Assembly (NCBI RefSeq): GCF_036711975.1
Contig: NC_091970.1
Coordinates: 3,231,501 to 3,295,500 of the forward strand
DNA from: Onthophagus taurus
Lineage: Eukaryota > Arthropoda > Insecta > Coleoptera > Scarabaeidae
Direction: 5' to 3'
Length of the DNA: 64,000 nucleotides
Part shown: positions 12,241-24,951 of the stretch, piece by piece
How positions within the stretch are numbered: the stretch's first letter is position 1
How the letters are laid out: every line of letters starts with the position of its first letter
Notes under the pieces: model-generated
Databases searched by the model: none
Told to the model about the DNA's origin: nothing
What the model saw: the letters and a program-made list of their open reading frames with translations, nothing else
Translations under genes and position numbers: made by a program

Positions 12241-15200
12241 GTTTTTATTAAAGTTTTTTAATTGATTTTTTTAGGTGTAACTAGAAACTTGGAAACCACG
12301 TAGAACTTTAGCTTTTGCAATGTACATAACGCAGGTGCGATTGCGGTTGCCACAAGCGATGACTTAAAGTGCTTTCTGAGGTAAAGTTGGACTACACTTG
12401 AAGGAGCGAACATGGTTCGATGTTGTAACGATAAAACAGGAAATTTATCTCGGCTTTACGTGCCTTAGTATTTGGAAGTTGAACAAAACGGTGGCAATTA
12501 ATGATAAAAAGTTTAATCCGACGACAAATAAATTATGCGCGCCGTTGCGGGCCACAGTCACGTTCGCGTTCACGTTCAAGGCGGTTTCTCAATTAATACA
12601 CACCGAACAATAACCGGCGGTGGGGGGATAGAGATTTCCACTTCCGGTTCGCGAACCCAGCACAATCACCTGCATTCAATAATAATTTATCTGGCTGAAA
12701 ACGGCCCCCCGTATCGCGGATTATTTCGGTTAGAGGGGAGGCGACACCGTAATTCCCCCCATTGTTGCCGAGCTTTCTGAAGTCTAATCTAGGCAAAACT
12801 GGGCCCTGGATATTCCAGATACGCTGTGTTACCAACAAACTAGTATCGGACTTTAAATAATTTTTGTAGTAAAATTTAATTTTGTTTTCTTTGATCCTTT
12901 ACGTTTCCGTAAAGAACAAAAGGGAAGGCAATTCTGAAAAACAGGGCGTTTAGAAAATCCCAGATGGGGTGGGAATTATTCAAATGCGGCGAAGAGGGCT
13001 TTAGGTTCCCGGTGGTTCGGAGCCGTAACGCACGCAAATTCTTTCCTAATAACTGAAGTTTGCGCGATTTGGCGTACGCCGTCGGAATAAAGATCCCTCG
13101 GAAAATCCGGCCTTTGCGGAAAGCGTAAGTGTGTAATAATTCCCAGGGACGGCTAAAATTTACATCGAAAGTTCGATTGGACTGAATTTCGAATTCCCAA
13201 AACGATTCGGTTAAGATGTGTTGTTTATATTGTATTGAATTTTAATTTGATATATAAACACAATATTCGAACGCTACATTTTATGGCTAATACGATTACA
13301 AGAGCAATTGGTATAAATCAGTCTCAAAATTAAATAAATCGTTACGCGAACTATAAATGTAATTACTAGTTTAAATTTTAACACAGTTTATCGATTTATT
13401 TTTATGAAATTAATCTTTGAATATACGCCTGCAATTTATATTTGTAATTTCGCACTAGTGCCATCTTTTGTTGGCTAGATATTTCAAATGACAGTATTTA
13501 AAAAGTAATTATAGTAATTATAATAAATAAATAATACCCTGTTTAGCCGTGCGTCTGAAGATATAGCTACAAAAATCGGACACATCTAACTCCAAATTAA
13601 GGTTTTTAATGTTTTGATGGCGGAAGTGTTAGTTTTATACAAGATCTAATTCGTAAGATTTTCAAAATTTTTTTATCGAACACCCTTCGACGTCGGTAGT
13701 TTTTTTTTTTTCAAATCCCACAAAGGCCAACGACGTTTTGGAATGCCCCCCACGTAACAGTGATATACACGCTTTCCAACCAAACGCGAAAAATCAGGTT
13801 TGATGTTTTACACAAATGGAATCCAAATGTCATAGGCAGGATTTCAGGCCTCCGTATGGGGAATGTTCGGCGTCAATATGTATGAAAGGAGATGCGGGCG
13901 GCGGTATCGTTCGATACCCGACTCTGAAAACGTCCCCCCCCAAAGAAGAAATTTACACCCTTACACTTATTAAATATTGATTGAAAGCGTCGCTTCTTCG
14001 CGATGGCAAAACGTTATGAACGCGGATGGTTTCGGATGGTCCAAGACGAGTATGCCTCCAGGATAGCCGGAGATACCTATTCCCTTGATAAATTGTGTCA
14101 TTCAAACTACTCCGTCGGGATGTTAAGTTCAGGCGATAAGACGAACTAAAACCTGGCCTTATCCGTCTCAAGGAACGAAAACTTCACACTCCGTGAATTT
14201 TTCGAAAGAAAATCTGCAGGGATGCATCGATTTTTATCTTAGAGACATCACAAAAATAACTCTTAAACTAGAATTCCTTTTAAAGACGTAAAGGTTTGAA
14301 GCTAATCCAAGGTGAGAATCCAAGAATTTTAAGCGGGATCGTCACCCTTGGGACCGGAATAATTAAGTAGGGATGTCCCGAGACAATCGTCGCAACTTTT
14401 AATCCCAACTGGGGTGTTTACCCCCGTTTAAAAGCAAAAGAAAAGTTTTCTAATTTCGGATATCTGCATTTAAAGCGTTTGAAACATATGGGATTTTAAG
14501 ACGTGATTTTTTTTCGTCGTCGTTGATTATCATTTGCGTTAGGGTGTACTAGAAAATGCATATGTTATAATCGTAAATCGTAATATCGTAAATTTCCGCA
14601 AGAAGCTGTTCTAACACGCCCTGAGGAGTCTCATCCCGTATTCATAAACAAATCAGAGACGGCCGCGTAACCGTCTGCTACTGAAATATTCATGGCGACG
14701 CCCGGTTTTTACGCTAGATGGTGCCCACCTACCACCACGTCGTCTTGATCCTCGAGTTTCGTATTGTCGGGATTACGTACTTTCGCGAGTTTCACCGCCC
14801 CCGCGCGACAAGAACTCAAGAAGGATTTAAGGGGCTGTCGGTTTTTTCTTCTCTAACCATTTCCTCTCTCTCAATCGCTTAGGAAAAAAAAATAAAGTAA
14901 AGTACAGTCAACGAGTTCAAGTCAACACCGTATTTACTTTATAAATCGTTAATAATAAATCATTAGAGTTCCGGTAAACGGCGGGTACGAAGTTAGGACC
15001 GCCCTTCAATTTCCTCTTTCAATATTTATGGCTACGGATAATGCTAACTAAGCGGTTTAACGTACGAAATCCGCCGTCGACGCGCGGAATCATACAACAA
15101 ACGTCGCAGGGACCGTGTTTGCTCTTGGGACGCCATATCAAGATAGTGCGCAGCCCTCTATCGCCCTGCAATATTAAACAGGTCCGTCATAAATGGAAGA

Positions 15201-15419
15201 TTTGGGTTCCATGCACCCTCGGGCCTTCGAGACGTGACCGACGCATATCTTGTACAACTACGTGAACACGTATGATAAATAAAATAGAGGTAAGGGAGAA
15301 TAATTGATCCAAACCAACACCAACTTGGCTATATCAAGATTCGAGGAAACTTAAATCAACAAAAATTGATACAACTCCAGTGATTTAATAGTCAAAACAA
15401 ATTTTTAAGACATTTAGAA
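12241..15419. other. Long gene-poor stretch, GC-balanced in places
   Basis: Short open frames in this stretch (for example 12,398-12,838 and 13,953-14,171) show no domain, start context or splice signals that I can defend. GC is higher than in neighbouring spacer at about 12,530-13,160 and 13,700-15,250. That could mean regulatory DNA or undetected non-coding exons. Confidence 0.45.
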
Positions 15420-15610
15420 AGCTTCGTTGAGTTAATTGGAAATTAGTTAACTGAGAATTAGTTAACAGACGGTTAATTAACAGAGAGTTAGTTAACAGAG
15501 GGTTATTGAACGAAAAGTTAGTTAACAGGCGGTTACTTAACAGACGATTAGTTAACAGAGTATTATTTATTTGATAGAGTTATTTAACAGGGAGTTAGTT
15601 AACTGTATGA
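15420..15610. repeat. Short tandem repeat of ~19-20 bp GTTAACAGA-type units
   Basis: Imperfect units of the form AGTTAGTTAACAGACGG recur about nine times. Simple tandem repeat; no function inferred. Confidence 0.8.
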
Positions 15611-17449
15611 GTAAAACATGATGATGTTAACAATATTTATATTTTAATTTAATTTGATGAGATCTATTTTATTTTTGAATAAGAGATCACATTCAATTTG
15701 AATATTTATACAAAGATAAGCACCGAGGGGACCACTTCCTCAATCATCAAACCGGATATCTCTATATCAAACCAGTGGTCAGTACGCACCCTTTCCATTT
15801 CCTCTACACCCCAATTTATTTCGCCTCAGATAGAATTAGCATTTCACGTACACAACAACAATTTTTTTTCGGGTTAGATTTAGTCAACCGAAGTATTTAT
15901 CTGAACGCATGGTGGTTTTAATCAGGTTTTGGGGTTGATCCTCGGTCGAGTGAATTATTATCGTGGAAGATTTGACTTTTGTGCCCATGTCAACGAGAAA
16001 TCGCGGCGCTCGTATAGATTAGGCCAAACCGCAACGCTACATTGAGTTCTAGTGCGCGTCTGGATTACGGATAACGATCGGGCGTTGATGAATAAGACCA
16101 ACGTTCCTCGTACATTGCACCGTGCATTTGCTGCGGATTAAACAGGCTGTGATCTCGTTGTTGCGACTAAGTTCTATACACAGGTTATAAATTGATTTAT
16201 TTTAATTTGTACGTTTGTTGGGTGTACATTTATATGCAAACAAATAGGATATATTTGTTTTTGGGTCTCTATTTTGGTAAGGGGGGTGACACGAAGACGA
16301 TTCCGTGAAATTGCTCGACGGCTATTAAAGGGTGGTCCGGAACGTTTCGGGGGTTCCCGGGGGCCCGGTGACGAGACACCGGGAAAGCCTCGCAGTTAAT
16401 ACAATTCATTAAATAGAATGGTGCCGTTGGGCATACGGTCCGTGTACCGGAATCCAACGGGCCAGTTGTCGCCAAACGCTGGGACATTTGTCACTTGTAC
16501 ATTGGAGCTAACAGCGACGGCAAACGTTGAGCTGAATTTATGAATTTTCCAACTCCTCTTTGATTAGTAATTGTTTTGAAAATGTAAATTTTCGTTTTAT
16601 TTATAAATAGTATAAATAAATATCTTCTTGAAACGACTAGAAACGTAGGAAAGAATTTATGCCCCGTATTTATTCGAAACCCCCTCCGACAATGGCGTAG
16701 AATACAGGTCATTTCTCTAGTTGTATCTTTGCCGAAAAGCACTAAATCGTCCGGCGTACCGTTACGGCTACGGCGAGCCTCGGTTGGGGCAACTTTATGT
16801 GAGCCCCCTGCACAATAGGATGGTAAATTGAGTGGGATACTACGTACTTAAAACGGGCAATAAACGAAACGTAAAATATAACGTTTCATGAGTTATGACC
16901 GCGCGCGGTTTCGCCCGAAAATTTCTCTTTGAGAATTGGATGAAGCAACATCCAAATCTTACTTAATTTACCCTCGCTCTAATTCCGAGAAAAATGTGAT
17001 TTATTACCCCTCGTAACAGAGACAACAAACTTTTCTCCAAGATTACACCGACCGCCCTTTTCTTCCTGAATTAATATCGACAGTCTTTATGTAAATTGTT
17101 CAGTTTCTTAGCTTGGCGCATGTCGTAAAAGTTTCCCCCCCAAAATGGCTGGGCCCCATTCACCAGACCGCGAGACATTGTATTAGCATAATGAATGTGT
17201 ATAGTTCGCTTTTGCTCCGGAGAGAACTGCAAGAGAAATTTTATAAATGGTTCACATTATTCAACAATCCCGATATTACGGGCTTACAAAAACCATCCCT
17301 TATCATTTTCACTTATAATTAGCACATCTTTTACCATCTGCTTAATATATTTTCTGATATATTAATCTTTCAGTATAAACGCTTACACTCGTTGGGCAAA
17401 AGATGGGGTAGTTAGAAGTTATTAAAGTTATTAAACTTAAAATTATAAA
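15611..17449. other. Intergenic, nothing recognised
   Basis: The GC-rich patch at about 16,270-16,500 and the AT-rich flanks carry small open frames on both strands without recognisable domains. No RNA gene was found. Confidence 0.45.
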
Positions 17450-18375
17450 CTAGAACTTGAAATATTCAGATTTGTTCAGAATAGTGTTAGTTCTATGCAT
17501 AAGATGTTACTATGTTGTATATTTTTATTGAAGTACAACTAGAACGAGAAGTAGGTTTAGTCGTGAAAAAAACTTTCAGTTGTTAATGTCAACTTTAATT
17601 TTATTATTATATTCGTAATCTTCATGAAATAACCTTTAAAGTGAGTCCAAACTTGACACATTTATCTCCAAAAAGTTTTAATTTTGACATATTTGTCAAC
17701 TTCATAAAAAATCCTTTAAAATGAGTCCGAACTCGACATATTTAACTATAATATTAATGGAAATACAATCACTTCCGGTTTGAAATGTCAACGTCAATTT
17801 TGACATATTCGTCATCTTCATTAAAAAACCTTTAAAATGAGTACAAACACGACGCACTTATCTCGAAAAACAAAAAAGTTAGAATAAAAAACATTAAACC
17901 CGAAGTTAGCAATTTAATTTTTAAATATTAATACCAACCTTAATTTTTGATTTTTTTTTATTATATTTTTGTTTTTGTGACAAATATTAAGACGTTTTAT
18001 GAAAATTATGAATATGTCAAAATGACATTGACATTTCAAACCGGAAATTGCTTATATCTCCATTAATATTAGAATTAAACGTATCATGTTTGGACTCATT
18101 TTAACGGATTTTTCACGACGATTACAAATATGTCAAAATTGACGTTGACATTCTTAACCGGAAGTTGACCATAACTTCATTAATATTGAAGATAAATATG
18201 TCGTGTTTGTACTCATTTTAAAGGATTTTTAATGAAGATTACAAATATGTCAAAATTGAGGTTGAAATTTTAAACCTGAAGTTAGTTATCATGTAATAGA
18301 AGTTTTATAACAAATTAATCTAGTGTTAGACACTTTTCCGCACACTCTTTTTATTTTTAACGTGTTTTTTTGAAA
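17450..18375. repeat. Second copy of the dispersed composite repeat
   Basis: Same order of elements as at 7,338-7,990: a hexamer-rich arm, TAGTCGTGAAAAAACTTTCAG, then repeated blocks with CCTTTAAAATGAGT (near 17,630, 17,715 and 17,830) and GACATTGACATTTC. Long stretches are nearly identical between the copies, so dispersal was fairly recent. This copy has extra internal repeats. Confidence 0.8.
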
Positions 18376-18445
18376 ACCCCGTTTTTCTCAACATTATTCA
18401 TTAATTACTTCTGTGATTTCGCCTAATTAAGGCGAGTACAAGACA

Positions 18446-18451
18446 TTTATT
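18446..18451 (-). terminator. Poly(A) signal of the four-repeat channel-like gene
   Basis: AATAAA on the minus strand, 19 bases past the stop codon, which implies a very short 3' UTR. Confidence 0.65.
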
Positions 18452-18470
18452 ATTACTAAAAACATACATA

Positions 18471-21400
18471 TTAATAACCGCGATAATTTTTGGCACGTTC
18501 ATAAATAAGTTCTTTCGACGCCGGGAAAAAAGTTAACAAATGCCTCCAATCTTGATACTTTAAAACAATAACAATGGTAGTTTCCACACACCTATAACTA
18601 TATTTATAAGTCGTATTTTCATAAACACCTTGCACGATACCAAACGACTCCCCAACTTCTAAAGTAGCCACAACTTGATTTCTAAATATATCGCTAATAA
18701 CCTCAACCTTCCCCTGTAAGATACAAAACAAAGAGTCCTCGACGTTATCCCTAAATTGAAGGTAACCGTTATCGAACGACATCCGAAAAGTGACCTTACT
18801 GATCATTTGCCTTAAAAAATCTTGGTGGCAATCTTTGAAAATGGGGTGATTCATAAAGAATTTGTTGCAACATGAAGCTAAAACGACGTCTTTTATGTAG
18901 GGATTCATGGTTTCTAGGAGTGATGGGTATTGGACACCTTTGTAAAGGTACCAGAGGAGGTCGGTGTACGTGGACATTCTCCACATAACAGCGGCGTCCA
19001 AATCTTGAGAGACGCAATAAAATTCTAATCGTCGCCGAATCATTTTAAACGTTAAATGAATTTGGTTAACTTCTGCAATCGAGCAGAATACTTGCCCGAA
19101 AATGATCGCTTTTAAGCTGTGGTTAATTAACATCATTATGGCAAATATAATCATAATTAGTGGGTGTTGCGGGGAGTAGGAGTATTGCGCGGTTAACGTT
19201 AAACTATACGTAACGATCGACAATAACCTGCTATGAAGGACACCCATTTGATAGCCATCCATGCTGTGTAATTTACTGCAAGAATAAACGTGGGGTATCA
19301 TATTAATAGTTAAGCAACAAGCTAAAACTCCAAGAATCGCGGCCATTCCACACAAAACCAAAGACGTCCACACAAATATAAAAGCAAATCTGATTACGTA
19401 AAGATTAATTTTTAATTTTCTATTCATAATATCGAAAAATTCGACGATATAAGAAAGTCGAAGCATACGATTCATCCTAAATATACTATAAACGGTTTTT
19501 ATTACCTCAGCTTCAATCGGCAATAAGAAAATGAGGAGATCAAACGGGATAATACTACAAAAAGTTAACCAATACTTAAATTTATTTTCGTAATTTCTCG
19601 CTTTAATTTTTTTAGGGTCACGCACCAAAACCCCGTTATCGTTGATATAAGCAATCCGATTTCGCAAAATAAAATGAACGGCGAAGAGGACGTCGCAAAA
19701 ATATTGGCAAGAAATAATCCAATAACTGTGATTCCCAGTACTCATTTGAAAAAAATCCAACAAAATCCCAAAATAACACGGCAACAATAATTGACAAGTT
19801 AACCAAAATCGAATCAAAAATGAGTCGGGGTTGTAAGTTTTAACGCAAGGAATATTTTTTTTGATTTCATCTTCATCTAATTCCCCGGGGGCGAGGATTT
19901 TGAGTAAACCGGGGATGTAAAAGGTGTGTTTTAGGGTGAGAGTATCAAATTCGGTTTTCGTTGTAGGAAATTTCGATAAAATCGAATGAAATTGTCTACT
20001 TTTTACGCTGATTAATTCGACGTGGCAATTCGCGAGGACGCTAACTTTGGCGCGACTCATTTCGGTGTTCTTTAAATTCCCGATTATTGACCCGGAAGAT
20101 AACGTGGTTAACACAGTCCCATCGGGAGCTATAACATCGACGTTACCTCGAATAATCACGTCGATAGTCGTTGTTACATCATTAATCGTTAAAGCATATC
20201 CATCTTTAACAACAACGTCGTAATTCGATATTGAGATGATGTTTTTGTAAAAAGAGATCGATTTTGATTTAAACGGTGAAGTTTGATACGCTAATTTTCC
20301 GTAATGATCGAATAAGATGTCGATTTGGATCGGGTGGTGGAGTTTGTTGATCACGTATTGAAGCGGTTTTCCTTGGGAGAGCTCGAATTTGTTTTCGCAA
20401 CAAGTTATGGCGAGTTTTTGTAGATTTTTCGGGATGTTTAATAGTTTCATGAAGGCTAATAATTGCTTCATTGCGTGTTGGTACTCGATTAAGAGGCCGT
20501 GTCGGTGCATGAAATGCGTCATCACGTACCCCGTTGCTATAATTAATAAAGTTTGCCCGATTAACCCCGAAATTTGGACGAGAATTTGGGTGTTTTTGTG
20601 AATTACCACGAAATTTTGCCAATTCGTTGATGTTATAAACGAGATTCCTATGTAAAATCCGATTGCTTGGGCTAACGTGGGAGTTAAGGGTGTAACGAGA
20701 TAATTTGTCACAAAGGATTGGTCAATACAGGTGGATGAGATGTTTTTGGGCAAATTTGAGGAAGAAACCGCGAAATCGCACTCGGTGTGGATTATGAGGC
20801 TCCCAAAAAAATTTCCAATCACCAACAAAATCGGGAGATACGATATGATATAAATCGGGGGAACCCCCGTTAATGAATCAACCTGCTTTAAATACATAAA
20901 ACTTAGATATCGATGGATTTGCAACAACCGATTTCCGTACATCATGAAATAACTCACATTATCGTAAGGCATCGAAGCGAAATTAAGCGGCAAAACCCCT
21001 AATAAATCCATCAAAAAGCCGTGCGAGAAATAATGTTTTGCTGTAATTAAGGGATGCGTCACTAAAATCCCATCGGGGTTATAAAAACAAACGTGCATTC
21101 TCACGTAAATATCAACATAAGCGGTTATGTCTAATAAAATAAGCACGAATTTAAACGGGGTTAAATGAATCGGCGGGATCATGTAGAGAATCGCCGAGAA
21201 AATCGCGAAAAAGCACCGAAAAATCTCCCAAATCATCAAAAATTTGCTATCGGGGTAAATCGTTACCCTTAAAAACAACACTCTAAGAGTACTAAACGGG
21301 TAAAGCCGATCAAAAGGGACGTAATAATCGTATTCTTCTCGACTCCCATGAACAAAATTGTACCCGAACGAATGAAATTGTTTCTTTTTTGGTAACTCTT

Positions 21401-24400
21401 TCGGGGGAATAACCGAATTTTTGTGTAACTTAATTAATTCTTGTGAGATATCGGAACATTTTGAGATGGTTTTATTTAAAATTTCGTTTAATTCGGGGTG
21501 TTTAAGCATGGATAATCTTAAATCTTCGAGATTAAAAACGACGAATCGATTCACGGTGATTGTTCGCATCGTAAACAAAGTCGGCGTGTTTAATAATCCC
21601 GGAACTAAATTAATCACGCGATGTTCCGTTTCGTCTTCTTGCCCCAAAACGTTCCCGAATTCATCGATAATCTCGATAATCCCGAAATACTTGATGTAAC
21701 ATTTTTTGAAATAATCCCCGCTGTAAACGATGATTTCATTCGGAGGTAACGTCTCAACACTCATAATCGAGTACATCTCATCGGTGATTTCGCCCAAAAA
21801 TTCGTTAAAAAACTCAAAATGTTTCCAAATACTCGAAGTGATCGCGTTGATTGTTGCGTTGTGTAGTTGTTGGGTTACTTTTGAGAGGTAAAATAAATTC
21901 GAGCGGAGATTCACCCCAAGATTTTCCTCGCACTGGAGTTTTAAATACTCGGACGTTCTTAATTTATAAATTTTCGGGGTTCTCATCAAATCCAATTTCG
22001 TGATGACGTCGTTGCAATATTGTTGCGAATAAACCCGATTAGATTGCGAAATAAGAATCGATGAGATCACTAAAATCGTTTTAATCATTTGGAAAATTTG
22101 AAACAAAGCGTTCAAAATCACGAAAAAAATCTCATGGTGGGATTGCAAATGATATCCTTCGATTGGTAACCCGAGCACCGACATTAAAGTGGTCCAATAC
22201 AACAAAGTATTCGATTTGGTATCTTTAACCATATAAATTAAGACGCAATAAACGAAATAAATGATGTAAACTTGGAGGATTGTGTATCTGATTAAGCTAA
22301 TTACCGCGACGTTTGCGTTAAATTGTTTTTCGTAGTCGTTTAGCATCGTGGTGAGGGTGTACATTTTTAATAAGCGGTTTAATCGCAACATAGCCGAGGT
22401 TTGAGCGTTTAAATCGGTTAAAATGATCGACGTAAAAGTCTCCAAAGGAATCGAGGCCCCCATATCGGTCCAAAATTCCACCTCTTTGAGCCGATACAAA
22501 AAGATCTTCCTCATTTTTGTGGTAACCCCCGTTCTGTTGATAACAGCGGTCGATAACTTTAAATAAATGTGTCCTATGTAAATTAGGGTCACGATGTAGA
22601 TGGAAAAGAAATTTTTTGGGTCAACCTCTATGAACGCCATGTAAGGGATTAATAAGCAGGCGTAAATCGCGGTTGCGGCCACTAAATACTTGTATAGAAT
22701 TATTATAACCGCATCGGGTTGGAAAACATAAGGAAAGGTCGTTTTTACGAAAATCGTGTTTCTTTCTTCGTCGTACCGCTCGGCGATGCACAACATATCT
22801 AAGTAGTTCGCGGTGAAAATCATCGAGTTAAAAACGCTTTCATCGGTTTGATGCAACAAATAGATATTTTGCAACTCGTGTCTTCGCCTCGCATCCTCGT
22901 TAATCGACATTATCTTATGCAGCGTAAATTTAATCCATTGTATGGTGTATTTGTTTTGATTTTGGAGCTTCTCCGAGTTTTTACTCGCCACATCAGATCG
23001 ATTTTTCAAAATTTTCGCCTCAATCAACCTCTCTTTAATCCTCGATTTCAAAATAATCGCAACCCCGCGTAATTTCCTCATCAACTTAACAAAATCTTTC
23101 TTCTCAATAATGAGCAACTCGCAAAACGTTTTGCATTGGACCGAATTATTCGAGCGATACGGCACAATCAAAGAAAACTCCCCGATACAAGTCCCGTGCG
23201 TTAGCGAAATAATCGGGGATTCCCCGTCGATCTCCGACAGCAAATTTATAACCCCCGACACCACGTACACCATTTTATTCTTAATCTCCCCCTTTTTATA
23301 AACAAATTCCCCGCTAACCAAATATCGCTGCTTAATCAAATCGGATAATTGGAGCATCACGTACATATCGAAGTCGTGGAACAATTTTGAGTGTTGAAAC
23401 GCGGGTAATGAGACATCAAAAAGGATTTCTTTCCTTAGAGCCGGGTGGCAGGCTTTGATAAAAAAGCTCGTATCTTGACTGTACCCCCCGCAAAACTTCC
23501 ACATCTTATTAAAATATTTCGTGGTTTGATTCTGCAACAAAACGGGAACCCCGTAAAGTTCTTGAACGCGGTGAAACGAGCGGTACAAAAAGATATAACT
23601 AAACTTGAGTATCCCCGAAGAAATCACCGTATAAATAACTTGCACGATACACGGCGTTATCAAAACAACAAACGAAGTCACCACGAAAATCGATCCCGCA
23701 AAGTTCCAAGTAACACTACTCGTATCGTCGTTCAACGAAGGAATCAACCCAATCGCCGAAATCCCCATCACGACGATCTTAAACGGGTTATTGCAAATCT
23801 CGTCGTGGGTACTCTCAAAGTTGCAATGAAACGCGATTAAGCTCAAAGAAAACGCAAAAATCCCCATCACCAAAACGATACAAATCACGATCGATTTGGT
23901 AATCAACAAAGAATAATAAACGCGCAAAAAATATAGCGACCTAATCACCCGCATCAAATATTTCAACAAAATCAAACAATGTATCTTCTTGTACCCCGAA
24001 AGAAAGCTCCAAGTCGGGACCAAATCAACGAACGGGATTAACGTGAAAGCTTCGATCGTTAACACGAAATAAGTCCGATCGGCCAAAGAAATTAGCGGCT
24101 TCTTCACTCGTAATATCTTAACGAGAAAGACTCCGATTACGTCGTAACCATACAAGTAATCGAAACTTTTTAAAACTTCTACAATAAAAAGATTAAATTA
24201 ATTTTGAAAAAGAATCGAATTAAATTAAAAGACTCACGATTAGTTGAACCTGAAATTGGGGCGCATAATTGGGTGGCTGCGAAAAATAAGTTCATATTGA
24301 ACTGGACCATCACGATGACCATCATGGAGCAGTACCAAACTGGGTCGAAAGGGAGCATGATTAACATGTTGATTATCCGGGATTTAATCGCGTTGCGAAT

Positions 24401-24487
24401 TGCCTTTTTAAATCGGTGCCATAGATTTCGTAATCTCCTTTTGATGTGAATCGATTTGGATAAAGCTTGAAATTTTAAATTACGCAT
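18471..24487 (-). CDS. Four-repeat cyclic-nucleotide-gated-channel-like protein, 1,985 aa
   Basis: Exon 1 is 24487-24238 and exon 2 is 24178-18471, with a 59-base intron (donor GTGAGT, acceptor TTGTAG) in frame. The first ATG (context ACAAAAATG) was chosen. Four units of about 490 residues follow one another. Each has membrane helices, an S4-like segment with few basic residues (near 154, 679, 1161, 1650), a pore-loop-like segment (near 210, 741, 1253, 1735) and a CNBD-like beta roll (about 359-456, 888-979, 1399-1489, 1881-1973). FRMNRMLRLSYIVEFFDI and MLRLNRLLK match the CNG-type S4, and GVLVRDPKKI the CNG/HCN S2-S3 linker. No pore has GYG or the CNG filter; unit II (LLYWTTLMSVLGLP) and unit IV (SLTLTAQYSYSP) keep its outline. 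Phosphate-cassette residues are partly kept in units I and III and lost in II and IV. Known four-repeat relatives are the CNGK channels of sea urchin and fish sperm. This may be a divergent CNGK-like channel, or a membrane sensor that no longer conducts. Confidence 0.85.
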
Positions 24488-24639
24488 TTTTGTGACGTTT
24501 ATACGATTATTATGACAATTAATTGTATTGCCTTGGGGTTGCTTTGACAATTTGATGTTTTATAAAGTTTTCAAGAGGTTTAGTGAAATAATACTATCCT
24601 ATTGTATTCTTAGCTCAAAGATACGAGATCCCAAATTAA
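24488..24639. promoter_or_regulatory. Presumed 5' flank of the channel-like gene
   Basis: AT-rich sequence upstream of the start codon, with no stop-free ATG extension (the in-frame opening upstream begins only at TTG). No TATA box or initiator is convincing. Position alone supports a promoter role. Confidence 0.3.
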
Positions 24640-24951
24640 GTCAACCCAATATATTTTAATTTAAGGTTGATACATATTAGCACAAAATCAAATTTACAAC
24701 CTAATTTAATATTAAAGCAAGTTAACCCAACCTCAAAAGAAAGAATATAATCTTAATACAACTCAATCCAACCCGAAAGCACCCTAAACCAACTCAAATG
24801 CAAGACAATCAAGCTCTAAAAGAAATTAGTTCCAAGTAGTTCAACTCCAAAGTAATCCATCCCAAAAGAACGAATACAAGCCTAATACAATTCAATCCAA
24901 CTCCAAAGCCACTTAATTTATCCCTTAAGGAAGTTAAACTTAGCATAATCC
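24640..24951. repeat. Degenerate CCAACTCAAAGCAA-type minisatellite, left part
   Basis: Imperfect repeats of phrases such as CAACCCAACC, CTCCAAAGCAA and AATACAACTCAATCC. The same repeat resumes at 26,480, so a LINE inserted into it. Confidence 0.75.

Noticed and set aside
12593-12838. Overlapping 71-81-codon frames on both strands
   Set aside because: No domain, splice or start support; a GC-balanced stretch gives such frames by chance.
20269-23840. Several open frames of 60-130 codons on both strands inside 18.5-24.5 kb
   Set aside because: They are shadow frames of the long channel-like coding exon, without domains or starts of their own.
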